Assembly (NCBI RefSeq): GCF_034424645.1
Contig: NZ_CP139969.1
Location: 3,472,001 to 3,536,000 of the forward strand
Reading direction: 5' to 3'
Source: Bordetella avium
Lineage (GTDB): Bacteria; Pseudomonadota; Gammaproteobacteria; Burkholderiales; Burkholderiaceae_B
Length of the DNA stretch: 64,000 nucleotides
In this document: piece by piece, positions 1 to 8,825 of the stretch
Layout: each line of letters opens with the position of its first letter
Numbering within the stretch: the first letter of the stretch is position 1
Program-made: the position numbers and the translations under genes
The notes under the pieces: model-generated
What the model saw: the letters and a program-made list of their open reading frames with translations, nothing else
What the model was told of the DNA's origin: nothing
Database searches by the model: none

Positions 1-708
1 AGTTTCTCGCCCGCCATGGACGATTTGCCGGAACGCGCTTTGCAGGCCGGCATGCCCATCGCCGGCTTATACGGCTCCAGCGAGCTGCAAGCCCTGGTGG
101 CCGGCCACACCCTTGACACCGACTGGCGGCACCGGCGCGTGGCGGGTGGCACCATCGCCTCACCCGAAGGCCGCGTGCGGGCAGTCGATTCCGACAGCGG
201 CGCTGTACTGCCCCATGGTGCCATTGGCCAGATAGAGATCAAGGCGCCCAGCCTCATGTCGGAGTATCTGGACAACCCGGAAGCCACCCGCAAAGCCATC
301 AGCGACGACGGCTATTTCCGCACCGGCGATCTGGGTTATACGGTGCACGAACGCCTGTTTATCTTCCAGGGCCGCGACGGCGACCATCTGCGGCTGGGCG
401 GTTTTCTGGTTGCGCCGCTGGAGATCGAACAATTCCTTGAGGGCCTGCCCGGCGTGGCGGGGGCACAGGTAGTGGGCGCACAGCATGAGGGCAAGACCGT
501 GCCGGTGGCTTTTGTGCGCCCGCAAAGCGGCGTGCAGACAGACGAGCGCGCTATCATTGGCGCCTGCCAGAGCGCCATGGCGAAATTCAAGGTTCCGCAA
601 CGCGTGATCTTCGTGGAGGACTTCCCCATGGTGCAAAGCGCCAATTCCAACAAGGTTCAAAAGCACGTGCTGCGCCAGCAAGCTCAAGCCATGCTGGACG
701 GCCAATAG
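1..708 (+). CDS. AMP-dependent acyl-CoA synthetase/ligase, C-terminal part (5' end outside window)
   Basis: The frame is open from base 1, so the N-terminus lies outside the window and the first ATG (16) need not be the start. Visible are an adenylation-domain A5-type motif YGSSE, the hinge block GYFRTGDLG, and a C-terminal subdomain with conserved GG and a late Lys region (NKVQK). This is the ANL superfamily layout: ATP-dependent adenylation of a carboxylic acid followed by CoA transfer. The substrate cannot be read from this part. The GntR-type regulator gene begins 11 nt downstream and is probably cotranscribed. Confidence 0.85.
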   Translation, partial: SFSPAMDDLPERALQAGMPIAGLYGSSELQALVAGHTLDTDWRHRRVAGGTIASPEGRVRAVDSDSGAVLPHGAIGQIEIKAPSLMSEYLDNPEATRKAISDDGYFRTGDLGYTVHERLFIFQGRDGDHLRLGGFLVAPLEIEQFLEGLPGVAGAQVVGAQHEGKTVPVAFVRPQSGVQTDERAIIGACQSAMAKFKVPQRVIFVEDFPMVQSANSNKVQKHVLRQQAQAMLDGQ

Positions 709-719
709 CCCCTACCCTC

Positions 720-1475
720 ATGGCCAAGCCCTTCCTGCCCAACGCTTCTGAGGTTCTCTCGCGGAGCAAGCTGCCGCTTTATCTGCAACTGGCGGCAGAA
801 TTCCGGCGCAATATCGCTCAAGGCATCTGGATGCCGGACCAGCAGATCCCGTCTCTGGAAGCGCTGATGGCCCAGTATCAAGTGGCCCGCATGACGCTGC
901 GCAACGCCATCGGCATCCTGGAAGAAGAGGGCTACATCCGGCGCGGCCGGGGCAAGGGCACCTTTGTTCAACGCAATATTCCCAATGTGACGGAACTGCA
1001 AATTCCGTCCAACTGGGAAGAAACCGTAGCGCTGAGCGATCTGCTGGGCACAGAGAGCATCGCCGATGGCGAACACGCCATTGCCTCGCTGCCCGACCTG
1101 GGCATGAAATTCTCGGGGCAATACGCCAAGGCCTACCGGCATCTTTGCCGCCTGCACGTCAAAGATGGCGTGCCCTATTGCTTCAGCGAGGTTTATCTAG
1201 CCGAAGACCTATTCAAGCAGCACAAGGCTGCTTTTCTGAAGGCCGCGGCCGCATCGGTCATCGCCCGTATTCCAGGCCTGAAGATCCATGAAGCGCGGCA
1301 GAAGATCACCATCTCAGGTGCTGGCATCGAATCGGCGCGCGCCCTCAACCTGAACGTGGACGACAGCGTGGCCGAAGTGCGCCGCTACGCCTGCGACAAA
1401 GAAAAACTGATCTATTACGCCCGCCTGGAATTTCCCACCAAGTTCGTGAAGCTGGAGTTCGACCTCTGCCCTTGA
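720..1475 (+). CDS. GntR/HutC-family transcriptional regulator
   Basis: A 251-residue protein. The N-terminal winged helix (about residues 15-85) contains PLYLQLAAEFRRNIAQG and the typical EEEGYIRRGRGKGTFVQ wing. A UTRA-type effector domain follows (about 100-250). HutC-group regulators bind small acids or sugars and usually repress the adjacent catabolic genes. It starts 11 nt after the acyl-CoA ligase gene, so autoregulation of that operon is plausible. The ligand is unknown. Confidence 0.88.
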   Translation: MAKPFLPNASEVLSRSKLPLYLQLAAEFRRNIAQGIWMPDQQIPSLEALMAQYQVARMTLRNAIGILEEEGYIRRGRGKGTFVQRNIPNVTELQIPSNWEETVALSDLLGTESIADGEHAIASLPDLGMKFSGQYAKAYRHLCRLHVKDGVPYCFSEVYLAEDLFKQHKAAFLKAAAASVIARIPGLKIHEARQKITISGAGIESARALNLNVDDSVAEVRRYACDKEKLIYYARLEFPTKFVKLEFDLCP

Positions 1476-1527
1476 GCGCGGATTAACGCACAGCCTTAGC
1501 GCCGCAGACCCCAAGCCGCCGCCAGGC

Positions 1528-2439
1528 TCAGGGCGAGCCGATAGGCGACAGGCGTGACAGGCGCAACAATTCGGCGACCAGGGCCAGCACGGCGGGCTGA
1601 GACTGGTTGCAATGCAAGGCGATCGCAAAATCCAGGGTCTGCCCGGCCAAACCGCCGGGCAACAGTGCCAGCTCGCCTGATTGCAATTGACGGGCCACCA
1701 TGGTCCGCGGCAAGAGGGCGATACCGCCGCCCGCTGTCACCGCGTCGATCAGCCCCTTGACCTTGTTGCACGAGCACAACCTGCTCATATCCGCGCCCGC
1801 AGCGCGCAGCTCGTTGTAGGCCGGCGCAAAGAAGTCGGATGGCTTGGACACGCACCACAGGGTCTCGCGGCGCAAGAGTTCTTCCAGCGAGCGGCTACGA
1901 CCCTCAGGCGTGAACAACAGGGACGTCGCGCACACCCAGACCATGGGCACCTTGCCCAAGGGCGTGTAAGCCAGCCCGGCGGTCTCGCGGCTATTGGCGA
2001 CCAGGGCCACGTCCAGCGTACCGGCCACCAGCCGCTCGCGCAATTTGACCCCGAGATCCAACTCAATGTCATAGGTGACATGAGGCAGCGCGCGGCGCAA
2101 CATGGGCATGAGACCGCCCAACCAGGTCATGGACACCTCGCCCAGGCCCAGCCGCACCGTGCCGGCCGGCAACAGGGCGGCCTCCGTGTCATTGAACAGA
2201 TCTTCCACTTCGCGCAGCAGGGGCGCGATGCGCTCGACGAAACGCCGGGCCTGCAGCGTCAGTTCCAGTCGACGCCCACGCCGCTCAAACAGGGGATATC
2301 CCAGGGCGCTCTCCAGCTCCTTCATCCGCGCCGAGATGGCGGGTTGCGTCGCGTGCATGCGCTCGGCCGCCGCCGCGAAAGTGCCCAAGCGGGCAATCCA
2401 GCACAGCGTTTCCGCATGCATGAGATTGGGTCTTGTCAT
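1528..2439 (-). CDS. LysR-family transcriptional regulator
   Basis: A 303-residue protein with an N-terminal helix-turn-helix (AERMHATQPAISARMKELE) and a periplasmic-binding-protein-like effector domain from about residue 90. An internal ATG at 2421 (MHAETLCW) is an alternative start. It is transcribed divergently from the aldolase / ketopantoate-reductase-like / Bug operon across a 120-bp AT-rich gap holding a T-N11-A element. That is the classical arrangement for a LysR activator of the neighbouring operon. The inducer is not deducible. Confidence 0.9.
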   Translation of the reverse strand: MTRPNLMHAETLCWIARLGTFAAAAERMHATQPAISARMKELESALGYPLFERRGRRLELTLQARRFVERIAPLLREVEDLFNDTEAALLPAGTVRLGLGEVSMTWLGGLMPMLRRALPHVTYDIELDLGVKLRERLVAGTLDVALVANSRETAGLAYTPLGKVPMVWVCATSLLFTPEGRSRSLEELLRRETLWCVSKPSDFFAPAYNELRAAGADMSRLCSCNKVKGLIDAVTAGGGIALLPRTMVARQLQSGELALLPGGLAGQTLDFAIALHCNQSQPAVLALVAELLRLSRLSPIGSP

Positions 2440-2453
2440 GTCGCCGACTATAC

Positions 2454-2468
2454 ATCAATAAATCTGAT
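2454..2468. promoter_or_regulatory. Candidate LysR box (T-N11-A)
   Basis: ATCA-N7-TGAT is an interrupted dyad matching the T-N11-A pattern, in the AT-rich gap between the divergent LysR gene and the aldolase operon. Binding by the adjacent LysR protein is inferred from position only. Confidence 0.4.
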
Positions 2469-2559
2469 GTTTTTTGATAAAAAACTTTGCCTGGATTTAT
2501 GAGTCTCGAGTTCGCACAATGCCCGCACAGGCAATGGCCGTCTCACTTGAAAAACAGAC

Positions 2560-3312
2560 ATGAATTCCCTACGCGAACGCGTTTCCGAAACCGAATGGCA
2601 GACCCGCGAAGCCTTGGCCGCCGCCTACCAGCTCGCCGCGCTGCATCGCATGACCGATCACATCTACACCCATATTTCGGCGCGCATTGCAGATGAGGAC
2701 GGACATTTTTTGCTTAATGCCTACGGGCTGACCTTTGACGAAGTGACGGCCTCCAATCTCGTAAAGGTCAACCTGGCTGGCGATATTCTGCTGGACCAAA
2801 CAGGCCTGGGTATCAACCAGGCGGGTTTTGTCATTCACAGCGCGATTCATGCGCACCGCCATGACGCCATGTGCGTGATGCACACCCATACCCAGGCCGG
2901 CGTGGCGGTGTCAGCCCAGGCAAGCGGTCTGCGCATGCTGTCGCAACAGGCAATGCGCTTTTACGGCAAGCTCGCCTATCACGATTACGAAGGCGTGGTG
3001 CTGGACATGGACGAGCAGGAGCGCATCACGCGCAGCCTGGGCGCGCACAATGCCTTGATTCTGCGCAACCATGGCCTGCTGGTGTGCGGCGAAAGCATCA
3101 GCGATGCCTTTGATCAGATGTACTACCTGGAGCGGGCCTGTCAGATTCAGATCGCGGCGCAGTCCGGCGGCGAAGCGCTCATCGAAGCATCCGACGCCGT
3201 AGCCGCCCGTGTGGCCGCACAGTTCGACCGGCCTGGCCGGCCCTCGCGCGACAAGCACTGGCCGCCCCTGCTGCGCATGCTTGAGCGGCTCAAGCCCGAG
3301 TACCGGCAATAG
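2560..3312 (+). CDS. Class II aldolase/adducin family protein
   Basis: A 250-residue protein of the zinc-dependent class II aldolase/adducin fold (fuculose-phosphate aldolase, OtnC-like). Metal-ligand histidines are visible as HTH at about residues 108-110 and in RNHGLLVCG at about 171. Such proteins carry out retro-aldol cleavage or decarboxylation of hydroxy or keto acids. The stop is 4 nt before the next ATG (3317), so it is coupled to the ketopantoate-reductase-like gene. The substrate is unknown; the partner genes suggest a short-chain hydroxy acid imported with help from the Bug receptor. Confidence 0.85.
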   Translation: MNSLRERVSETEWQTREALAAAYQLAALHRMTDHIYTHISARIADEDGHFLLNAYGLTFDEVTASNLVKVNLAGDILLDQTGLGINQAGFVIHSAIHAHRHDAMCVMHTHTQAGVAVSAQASGLRMLSQQAMRFYGKLAYHDYEGVVLDMDEQERITRSLGAHNALILRNHGLLVCGESISDAFDQMYYLERACQIQIAAQSGGEALIEASDAVAARVAAQFDRPGRPSRDKHWPPLLRMLERLKPEYRQ

Positions 3313-3316
3313 CCCC

Positions 3317-4285
3317 ATGGACCGCATACTCATTGTTGGCGCTGGCGCCGTCGGCAGCACGCTTGCCTGGCACTTGGCCGGCACGCGGGCCTCGGTGGCC
3401 TTGCTGGCGCGGGGCGAGCGCGCAGAGATTCTAGAACGACAGGGCCTGACGCTATGGCGCGACGGCCAAGACATGGGCAGGCGCCATCTGCCCATCCTGA
3501 CTCAGCCCCAGGGCAGTTGGGACGCCATTCTCCTGTGCGTGAAACAGTACGACCTGCCCCAGGCGCTGCGCACCTTCACGGCGCTCGGCGATGCGCCGCT
3601 GATCCCGCTAATTAACGGCATACCCTGGTGGCTGTTGCAGCGCCACCCACGGCTGCGCGGGCAGAGCGGCTGGGGCGAGTTCTATGCCAGCTTTCCGGCC
3701 GTCGCCTTATCGCGCGTGCTTGGCTCGGTGGTCTATATCCCGGCGCGGATGCGCGACGCCGCCAATGTGGAGCAAGGCGGCCGGGACGCGCTGGCGCTGG
3801 GAGAGATCGACGGCCCACCCCGCGCACGCACCGAGGCACTGGCGGCTACGCTCAATGCGGGCGGGCTGCAATGCAAGGTAAGCCAGCATATCGAGGCCGA
3901 CATCTGGAACAAGCTGCTCGGCAACGCCACCTTCAACCCGGTCAGCGCGCTGGCCAACGCCACGATGCAGCAAATGCTGACCCATGCGGATCTACGCCAG
4001 CTTTGCGCGCGTCTGATCGCCGAACTGATGGCGGTGGGCGCGGCGCTGGGTTATCAGGAGGCGCAGGGCGTGGAAGGCCGGCTGCGGCAGGCCGAATCAG
4101 CAGGCCATGCGCGCACCTCCATGCTGCAAGACGCCTCGGCCGGCCGGCCCCTGGAAAGCGAGGCGCTGGTGGGCATCGTCACACGCATCGCCGCCCATCT
4201 GCACATCCCGACCCCGATACTCGATAGCATCTGGGCTCTGTTGCACAGCCGCTTCCCTCTCCCAAGCGGCCAGCCAGGCTCATGA
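3317..4285 (+). CDS. 2-dehydropantoate 2-reductase family (PanE/ApbA-like) oxidoreductase
   Basis: A 322-residue protein with an N-terminal NAD(P)-binding motif (LIVGAGAVGSTLAWHLAG, residues 5-22) and a C-terminal helical domain with conserved NKLLGNATFNP (Lys199). The usual QNG motif appears as INGIP, so a specialised substrate is possible. ATG 3317 was chosen over upstream in-frame codons because it puts the dinucleotide fold at the N-terminus and lies 4 nt after the aldolase stop. Its place in a catabolic operon argues against a main role in pantothenate synthesis. Confidence 0.85.
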   Translation: MDRILIVGAGAVGSTLAWHLAGTRASVALLARGERAEILERQGLTLWRDGQDMGRRHLPILTQPQGSWDAILLCVKQYDLPQALRTFTALGDAPLIPLINGIPWWLLQRHPRLRGQSGWGEFYASFPAVALSRVLGSVVYIPARMRDAANVEQGGRDALALGEIDGPPRARTEALAATLNAGGLQCKVSQHIEADIWNKLLGNATFNPVSALANATMQQMLTHADLRQLCARLIAELMAVGAALGYQEAQGVEGRLRQAESAGHARTSMLQDASAGRPLESEALVGIVTRIAAHLHIPTPILDSIWALLHSRFPLPSGQPGS

Positions 4286-4323
4286 CAAACCCATAGAACA
4301 ACAACACCCCCAAGGAGGAAACC

Positions 4324-5304
4324 GTGAGACTAAGATGGATTAAACACACGCTACTGGCTGCGGCGCTGGCCCTACCCATGGCGGCCGCGCATACGGCGAA
4401 CTATCCCGAGAAACCCATCAATATCATCGTCCCGTTCTCACCCGGAGGCGTGAGCGATGTGATGGCGAGGCTGGTGGCCGCCAAGCTTCAAGATGACCTC
4501 AAGGTTCCTGTCATCGTGGTCAACAAGCCGGGCGCCAGCACAACCATCGCCACCAACCATGTGGCCCGCTCTGCTCCCGACGGCTACACGGTATTGATGG
4601 CGGCGTCGACCTTCGCTGTTGCGCCGGCGCTGTACAAAGAAAAAGCCGGCTACGATCCGGAGAAGGATTTCCGTCCGCTGTCCCTGCTGGCGGCGGTTCC
4701 GCATATTCTGGTGGTGACGCCCTCGCTGCCCGTCGATAATGTGGAATCCCTGGTCAAATTCCTGAAAACCGGCGATGGCAAAAAGACCAACTACAGCTCA
4801 TCCGGACCCGGCACCTCTAACCATCTGGAAGGTGAACTCTTCTCTTCCAATGCCGGCGTGCGGCCTAATCACATCCCTTACCGGGGCAGCGTGCCGGCCT
4901 TGAGCGCGATTGCCGCGGGCGAAGTCAATTTCATGTTCGTCGATCTGGCGGCGGCCAAGTCCTTCATGGAAGGCGGCAAGGTGAAGGCGCTCGCCGTCAC
5001 CACGGCCAAGCGCTCGCCGCTCTTGCCCCAATTGCCCACGGTCGGCGAATCAGGCCTGGTCAATTTCAGCGCTACGCCCTGGCTGGGATTCGTGGTGCCC
5101 GCCGACGTGCCCGATCAGGTTGTGGCGACACTGAGCACCTCATTGCGCCGCATGGCAGAAGATCCCAAGCTCAAACAGCGCTTCTTCGACATGGGCCTGG
5201 AACCGAGCTTCAGCACACCGGAGGAATTCGGCGCATTCATGAAACAGGATCGCAGCAAATGGGAGGCCGTCATCAAAGAAGCCGGCACCATCGCGCTGGA
5301 CTGA
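4324..5304 (+). CDS. Bug-family (tripartite tricarboxylate) periplasmic substrate-binding protein
   Basis: A 326-residue exported protein. It starts at GTG 4324, preceded by the strong ribosome binding site AAGGAGG. It has a signal peptide (about residues 1-25) and then the Bug signature YPEKPINIIVPFSPGG. Bug receptors capture carboxylates or related metabolites for TctAB-type carriers. No TctA/TctB genes are adjacent, as is common for this expanded family. It is the last gene of the aldolase / PanE-like operon and is followed by a terminator. Confidence 0.93.
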   Translation: MRLRWIKHTLLAAALALPMAAAHTANYPEKPINIIVPFSPGGVSDVMARLVAAKLQDDLKVPVIVVNKPGASTTIATNHVARSAPDGYTVLMAASTFAVAPALYKEKAGYDPEKDFRPLSLLAAVPHILVVTPSLPVDNVESLVKFLKTGDGKKTNYSSSGPGTSNHLEGELFSSNAGVRPNHIPYRGSVPALSAIAAGEVNFMFVDLAAAKSFMEGGKVKALAVTTAKRSPLLPQLPTVGESGLVNFSATPWLGFVVPADVPDQVVATLSTSLRRMAEDPKLKQRFFDMGLEPSFSTPEEFGAFMKQDRSKWEAVIKEAGTIALD

Positions 5305-5315
5305 AACCGCTGAAT

Positions 5316-5371
5316 CGAGACAGGCGGCCCCTGTCTCGAGCGGCCCCAGGTTTTTCGGCCTGGGGTTTTTT
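5316..5371 (+). terminator. Tandem hairpins with Rho-independent terminator after the Bug gene
   Basis: Two hairpins in series. The first has perfect 9-bp arms (CGAGACAGG / CCTGTCTCG, 5316-5338). The second has 7-bp arms (CCCCAGG 5344-5350 / CCTGGGG 5359-5365) followed by TTTTTTG. The second is a standard intrinsic terminator for the plus-strand operon. Confidence 0.88.
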
Positions 5372-5488
5372 GTTCCCTTTGCGCAGACGATGGAGGATAA
5401 CCTGGAAAATCGGCGGGCCATGGCTTGAAAACAGCGAGGCCCCCCCTGCTCATGCCGTGTATCTGGCGGGGCGGTAGCGTCCGCCACA

Positions 5489-5524
5489 CAAAAAACCCTT
5501 CGCATGCCGGACAACATGCGAAGG
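5489..5524 (-). terminator. Rho-independent terminator for the minus-strand BVMO operon
   Basis: Perfect 10-bp arms CCTTCGCATG (5497-5506) and CATGCGAAGG (5515-5524). On the minus strand a T-run follows (A-run at about 5490-5495 on the plus strand). It lies about 40 nt past the end of the 3-hydroxyacyl-CoA dehydrogenase gene. Confidence 0.85.
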
Positions 5525-5561
5525 CTTGCCAGCCGTCTGAAAACAGAGACGGCCCGGTCTT

Positions 5562-6461
5562 TCAAGACGCTGCGCGCTCTGCGGCAATCAAATGCAGGAG
5601 CAACTGTTTTTCCGTCTCGTCGCGATCCGACCCCGCCCATGCGTACACCCCGGCGCCCGACTTGGCGCCCAATTGCCCTGCCGCGACGCGTTCACGGAAC
5701 AGCGCAGGCGCCGTTTTGGCGTCCGACAGGCTAGGCGAGAGGTAATCCATGATGTTGCACACCAGGTCCAGACCAATGAAATCGGCATTGCGCAGCGGGC
5801 CCACGGCAGCCATCCGGCGACCGAAGGTCAAGCTCGCCACCAGATCCACGGTCTCGGCCGAACAAATGCCCTCCTCGACCAGGTAGGCCGCTTCGCGCAT
5901 GAGCGCGAACTGCATGCGGTTACCGACAAATCCCGGCACATCGCGATACACATCCACCGGTGTCTTGCCCGCCTGGGTGAGCCAGGCCGACACCTGCTGG
6001 GCCACCGCCTCGCTGGTCTGCTCGCCACGCACCACTTCCACCACCGGAATGAGATAGGGCGGGTTCCACCAATGGGTGCCGACCACACGCTCGGGATGCA
6101 GGCTGCCTTCGGCGATTTCAGTGATGCGTAACACCGAGGTATTGGTAGCGATGATGCACTCGGGATGCAGGGCATTGACGGCGGCCAGAAGGGCGCGCTT
6201 GATGTCCATTTTTTCTGGCACGGCCTCGATCAGAAGATCGCAGCCCTCCACACAGGCCTCCAGGCTGTCGCACACCCGGACCTCGACCGGCTGATGCGCC
6301 AGCCCCATCAAGGCCAGATGCTCGGCGATACGCGTTTTGACGGATGCCCGAGCCGCCTCTGCCGGGTCCCAGATGGACACCTCGAAACCGGCAACCATAA
6401 AGGTCTGGGCAATGCCGTGCCCCATGAGGCCGGCGCCGATGACGGCGATACGCGCGCTCAT
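5562..6461 (-). CDS. 3-hydroxyacyl-CoA dehydrogenase family protein
   Basis: A 299-residue NAD-dependent dehydrogenase. It shows the dinucleotide fold IAVIGAGLMGHGIAQ (residues 5-19) and the conserved THWWNPP segment with catalytic-type His130 and Asn133; the C-terminal dimerisation domain contains DVPGFVGNRMQ. ATG 6461 overlaps the stop of the monooxygenase gene (ATGA), so the two are translationally coupled. The frame extends upstream, but only this start gives a normal N-terminus. The family oxidises 3-hydroxyacyl-CoAs or free hydroxy acids. Here it probably acts on a ring-opened product of the upstream enzymes (inference). Confidence 0.9.
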   Translation of the reverse strand: MSARIAVIGAGLMGHGIAQTFMVAGFEVSIWDPAEAARASVKTRIAEHLALMGLAHQPVEVRVCDSLEACVEGCDLLIEAVPEKMDIKRALLAAVNALHPECIIATNTSVLRITEIAEGSLHPERVVGTHWWNPPYLIPVVEVVRGEQTSEAVAQQVSAWLTQAGKTPVDVYRDVPGFVGNRMQFALMREAAYLVEEGICSAETVDLVASLTFGRRMAAVGPLRNADFIGLDLVCNIMDYLSPSLSDAKTAPALFRERVAAGQLGAKSGAGVYAWAGSDRDETEKQLLLHLIAAERAAS

Positions 6462-7957
6462 GCGCCTTGCTCCTGGCAGGCCGGCGACACCTGGTAGCCC
6501 TGCGCAGAGAAACTGCCGTTTTCCTTGCGGAACTGGGTCATGAAGTCCGGCCACAAGGCGGTAAGCCTGCCGCTTTCCGGATGCAGATACCAACTGCTGC
6601 ACCCGCCTTCTAGCCAGACTGTGCCGGCACTGCGTCGGTAAATGCTTTCGACATAGGCCTGTTGCGCCTGCGGGTCGGGGTCCACCACCGCGCCGGAATC
6701 CAGAATGAAGTCGACCGCCCCCTGGATGTAGTTGATCTGGGTTTCAATCATGAAAACCATGGACCCCGCGCCTAAACCCGTGTTGGGCCCCAACATGAGA
6801 AAGAGGTTGGGAAAGCCCGAGACCGCCGTGCAGGCGAACGCCTGCCCGCCCGCCTGCCACTGATCGGCCAACAACACGCCCCCCTGACCACGGATGAGCT
6901 GAGCGATGGGCAGCTCGGTGGCTTCAAAGCCGGTAGCCACCACCAACAGGTCCAGATCCACGCGCTCATCGTTCTTGAGAATGACGCCATCGGCATCGAT
7001 GCGCGCAATGCCCGCTGTTTCCAACGCGACATTGGAACGCTGTAGCGTGGGATAGTAATCATTGGAAATCAGCACGCGCTTGCAGCCGATGGCGTAATGC
7101 GGCGTCAGTTTCTGGCGCAATGCGGCGTCCGGCACTTGCTGGCGCAGATGCCCCAGGGCCATCGCGGTAATCTGATCAATGAAGGCGGGCACCTGACGGC
7201 GCTGCGGAAAGCGGCTTTCATTGCCCCAGAACAGCTCATCGCGCAGCTCCTGCGCCGCTTCGGGAAAGCGTTCGAACAGGCCTTTCTCGGCCTCGCTGTA
7301 GACGTGGTCGCGGCGCGGGATCACATAGGGCGCCGAGCGCTGGAATACCGTCAGCTGCGCCGCCTCGCGTGCCAGCTCGGGCACGATCTGAATGGCCGAT
7401 GCGCCCGTGCCGATGACCCCGATGCGCTTGCCCGAGAAGTCATAGCCGGCATCCCATTTGGCCGAGTGGAAGGTCCGCCCCTTGAAGGTATCCATCCCCT
7501 CGATATCGGGATAGGAAGGATCAGAGAGATGACCCGCCGCCGAGATCAGTACGCGCGCCTTGAAGCCGCCCGCCGTGGTGTCCACCATCCAGGCCCCCGC
7601 CTGCGCATCCCAGACAGCCTGGGTGACGTTGGCGCCAAAGCGCAGGTGTTCCCCTATCCCCTCATCGCTTGCCGTATCGCGCAGATATTGATGAATCTCC
7701 GACTGGGGCGCATACACGCGGCTCCATCGCGGATTGGGGCGAAAGGAATAGGAATAGAGATGGGACTGGATATCGCAGGCGGCGCCTGGATAGGCGTTAT
7801 CGCGCCAGGTGCCGCCCACGTCGTTGGCGCGTTCCAGCACGAGGAAATCATGTTTGCCCTGGCGCTTGAGCGCCACGGCCATACCCAGGCCGGAGAATCC
7901 CGATCCAATGATCAAGACCTCGGTTTCAGTGCGCGGCGCCGCGTGATTTGCTTTCAT
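6458..7957 (-). CDS. Flavin-containing monooxygenase, Baeyer-Villiger type
   Basis: A 499-residue protein. It has FAD-binding GSGFSG (18-23), GGTWRDNAYPGAACD (about 48-62), the BVMO fingerprint FKGRTFHSAKWD (158-169) and an NADPH-binding GTGASA (183-188). Such enzymes use NADPH and O2 to insert oxygen into ketones, giving esters or lactones, or to oxygenate N/S atoms. It sits between an alpha/beta hydrolase gene (15 nt upstream) and a dehydrogenase gene (ATGA overlap). This supports a ketone-to-lactone-to-hydroxyacid route. The substrate is unknown. Confidence 0.9.
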   Translation of the reverse strand: MKANHAAPRTETEVLIIGSGFSGLGMAVALKRQGKHDFLVLERANDVGGTWRDNAYPGAACDIQSHLYSYSFRPNPRWSRVYAPQSEIHQYLRDTASDEGIGEHLRFGANVTQAVWDAQAGAWMVDTTAGGFKARVLISAAGHLSDPSYPDIEGMDTFKGRTFHSAKWDAGYDFSGKRIGVIGTGASAIQIVPELAREAAQLTVFQRSAPYVIPRRDHVYSEAEKGLFERFPEAAQELRDELFWGNESRFPQRRQVPAFIDQITAMALGHLRQQVPDAALRQKLTPHYAIGCKRVLISNDYYPTLQRSNVALETAGIARIDADGVILKNDERVDLDLLVVATGFEATELPIAQLIRGQGGVLLADQWQAGGQAFACTAVSGFPNLFLMLGPNTGLGAGSMVFMIETQINYIQGAVDFILDSGAVVDPDPQAQQAYVESIYRRSAGTVWLEGGCSSWYLHPESGRLTALWPDFMTQFRKENGSFSAQGYQVSPACQEQGA

Positions 7958-7972
7958 TTCTGTCTCCCGCTT

Positions 7973-8812
7973 TCAGGCGTGGCTATTCTGCACGACATGC
8001 CCGGCCGGCCAGCCATCGGGCTGCCGCACAAAGTTGTCGATCATGGTGAAGAGTTCTGAGGGCCGCTCGTGGACGACGCCATGGCCGGAATTAATCTCGG
8101 CGTAACGGCAATTCTTAATACTGCCGAACAACAGCCGCGAATGCCGTATGGGCGCCATCTGATCATGCTTGCAGCCGATGACCAGACTGGGCACGTCGAT
8201 GGTGGCCACCTCGTCGCCGATATCGACCTGACGATTGAACGCCATTTTGCGCGACCGATCGGGTCCGGTACGAACCGCCTGGATCAAGGCTTCAAGCTCA
8301 GCCTCGTTCTTGGCATTGAGAAAGCTTGAGCTGAAGTTGGTGAATACCGAAAACGGCGCGATGGCCTCATGCCCGCTTTCATAAAGACTGCGCCATATCG
8401 TGTTGCGCAGCTTTTGCTGAGTGTCGGTTTTCAGCCACCCTGCCACCAGCGTCAGGGAGGCCAGCCGGCGCCCGTGACGCGCCGCCAGCAGCGCGGCGAT
8501 AACCGCGCCGAAGGAATAGCCCACGAGGTGAACAGGACGGCTGCCGCAGCAAGCTTCCACGACCGCGAGCACCTGGTCTAGATAGGGCTGGGCCTCGGGC
8601 AGTTCGGGATCGACGAAGTCCAGCGCCACGACGCGATGACGCATAGCCAGCATGGGAAAGAGCGCCCAGAAATTGTTTTGCGCCGACCCGCCCGTGCCAT
8701 GCAGCAACACAATCGTTGCGGCATCGGCGGCGGCGGGCGCGGAGTCATGGTAAGTGACAGGGACATCGTCCACCCGCACACTGCCCGTATATACATCTTT
8801 CATCAAAGTCAT
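7973..8812 (-). CDS. Alpha/beta-fold hydrolase
   Basis: A 279-residue protein with an oxyanion HG motif (LLHGTGGSAQNN, about 36-47), a nucleophile elbow GYSFG (Ser100), an acid region GCKHDQMAP and a late His in NSGHGVVHERP. It starts at ATG 8812 (MTLMKDVY) or possibly 8803. Longer upstream extension would run into the Bug gene. Next to a BVMO gene it is a natural candidate for an ester or lactone hydrolase. Confidence 0.85.
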   Translation of the reverse strand: MTLMKDVYTGSVRVDDVPVTYHDSAPAAADAATIVLLHGTGGSAQNNFWALFPMLAMRHRVVALDFVDPELPEAQPYLDQVLAVVEACCGSRPVHLVGYSFGAVIAALLAARHGRRLASLTLVAGWLKTDTQQKLRNTIWRSLYESGHEAIAPFSVFTNFSSSFLNAKNEAELEALIQAVRTGPDRSRKMAFNRQVDIGDEVATIDVPSLVIGCKHDQMAPIRHSRLLFGSIKNCRYAEINSGHGVVHERPSELFTMIDNFVRQPDGWPAGHVVQNSHA

Positions 8813-8825
8813 GAATGCAAACCCA

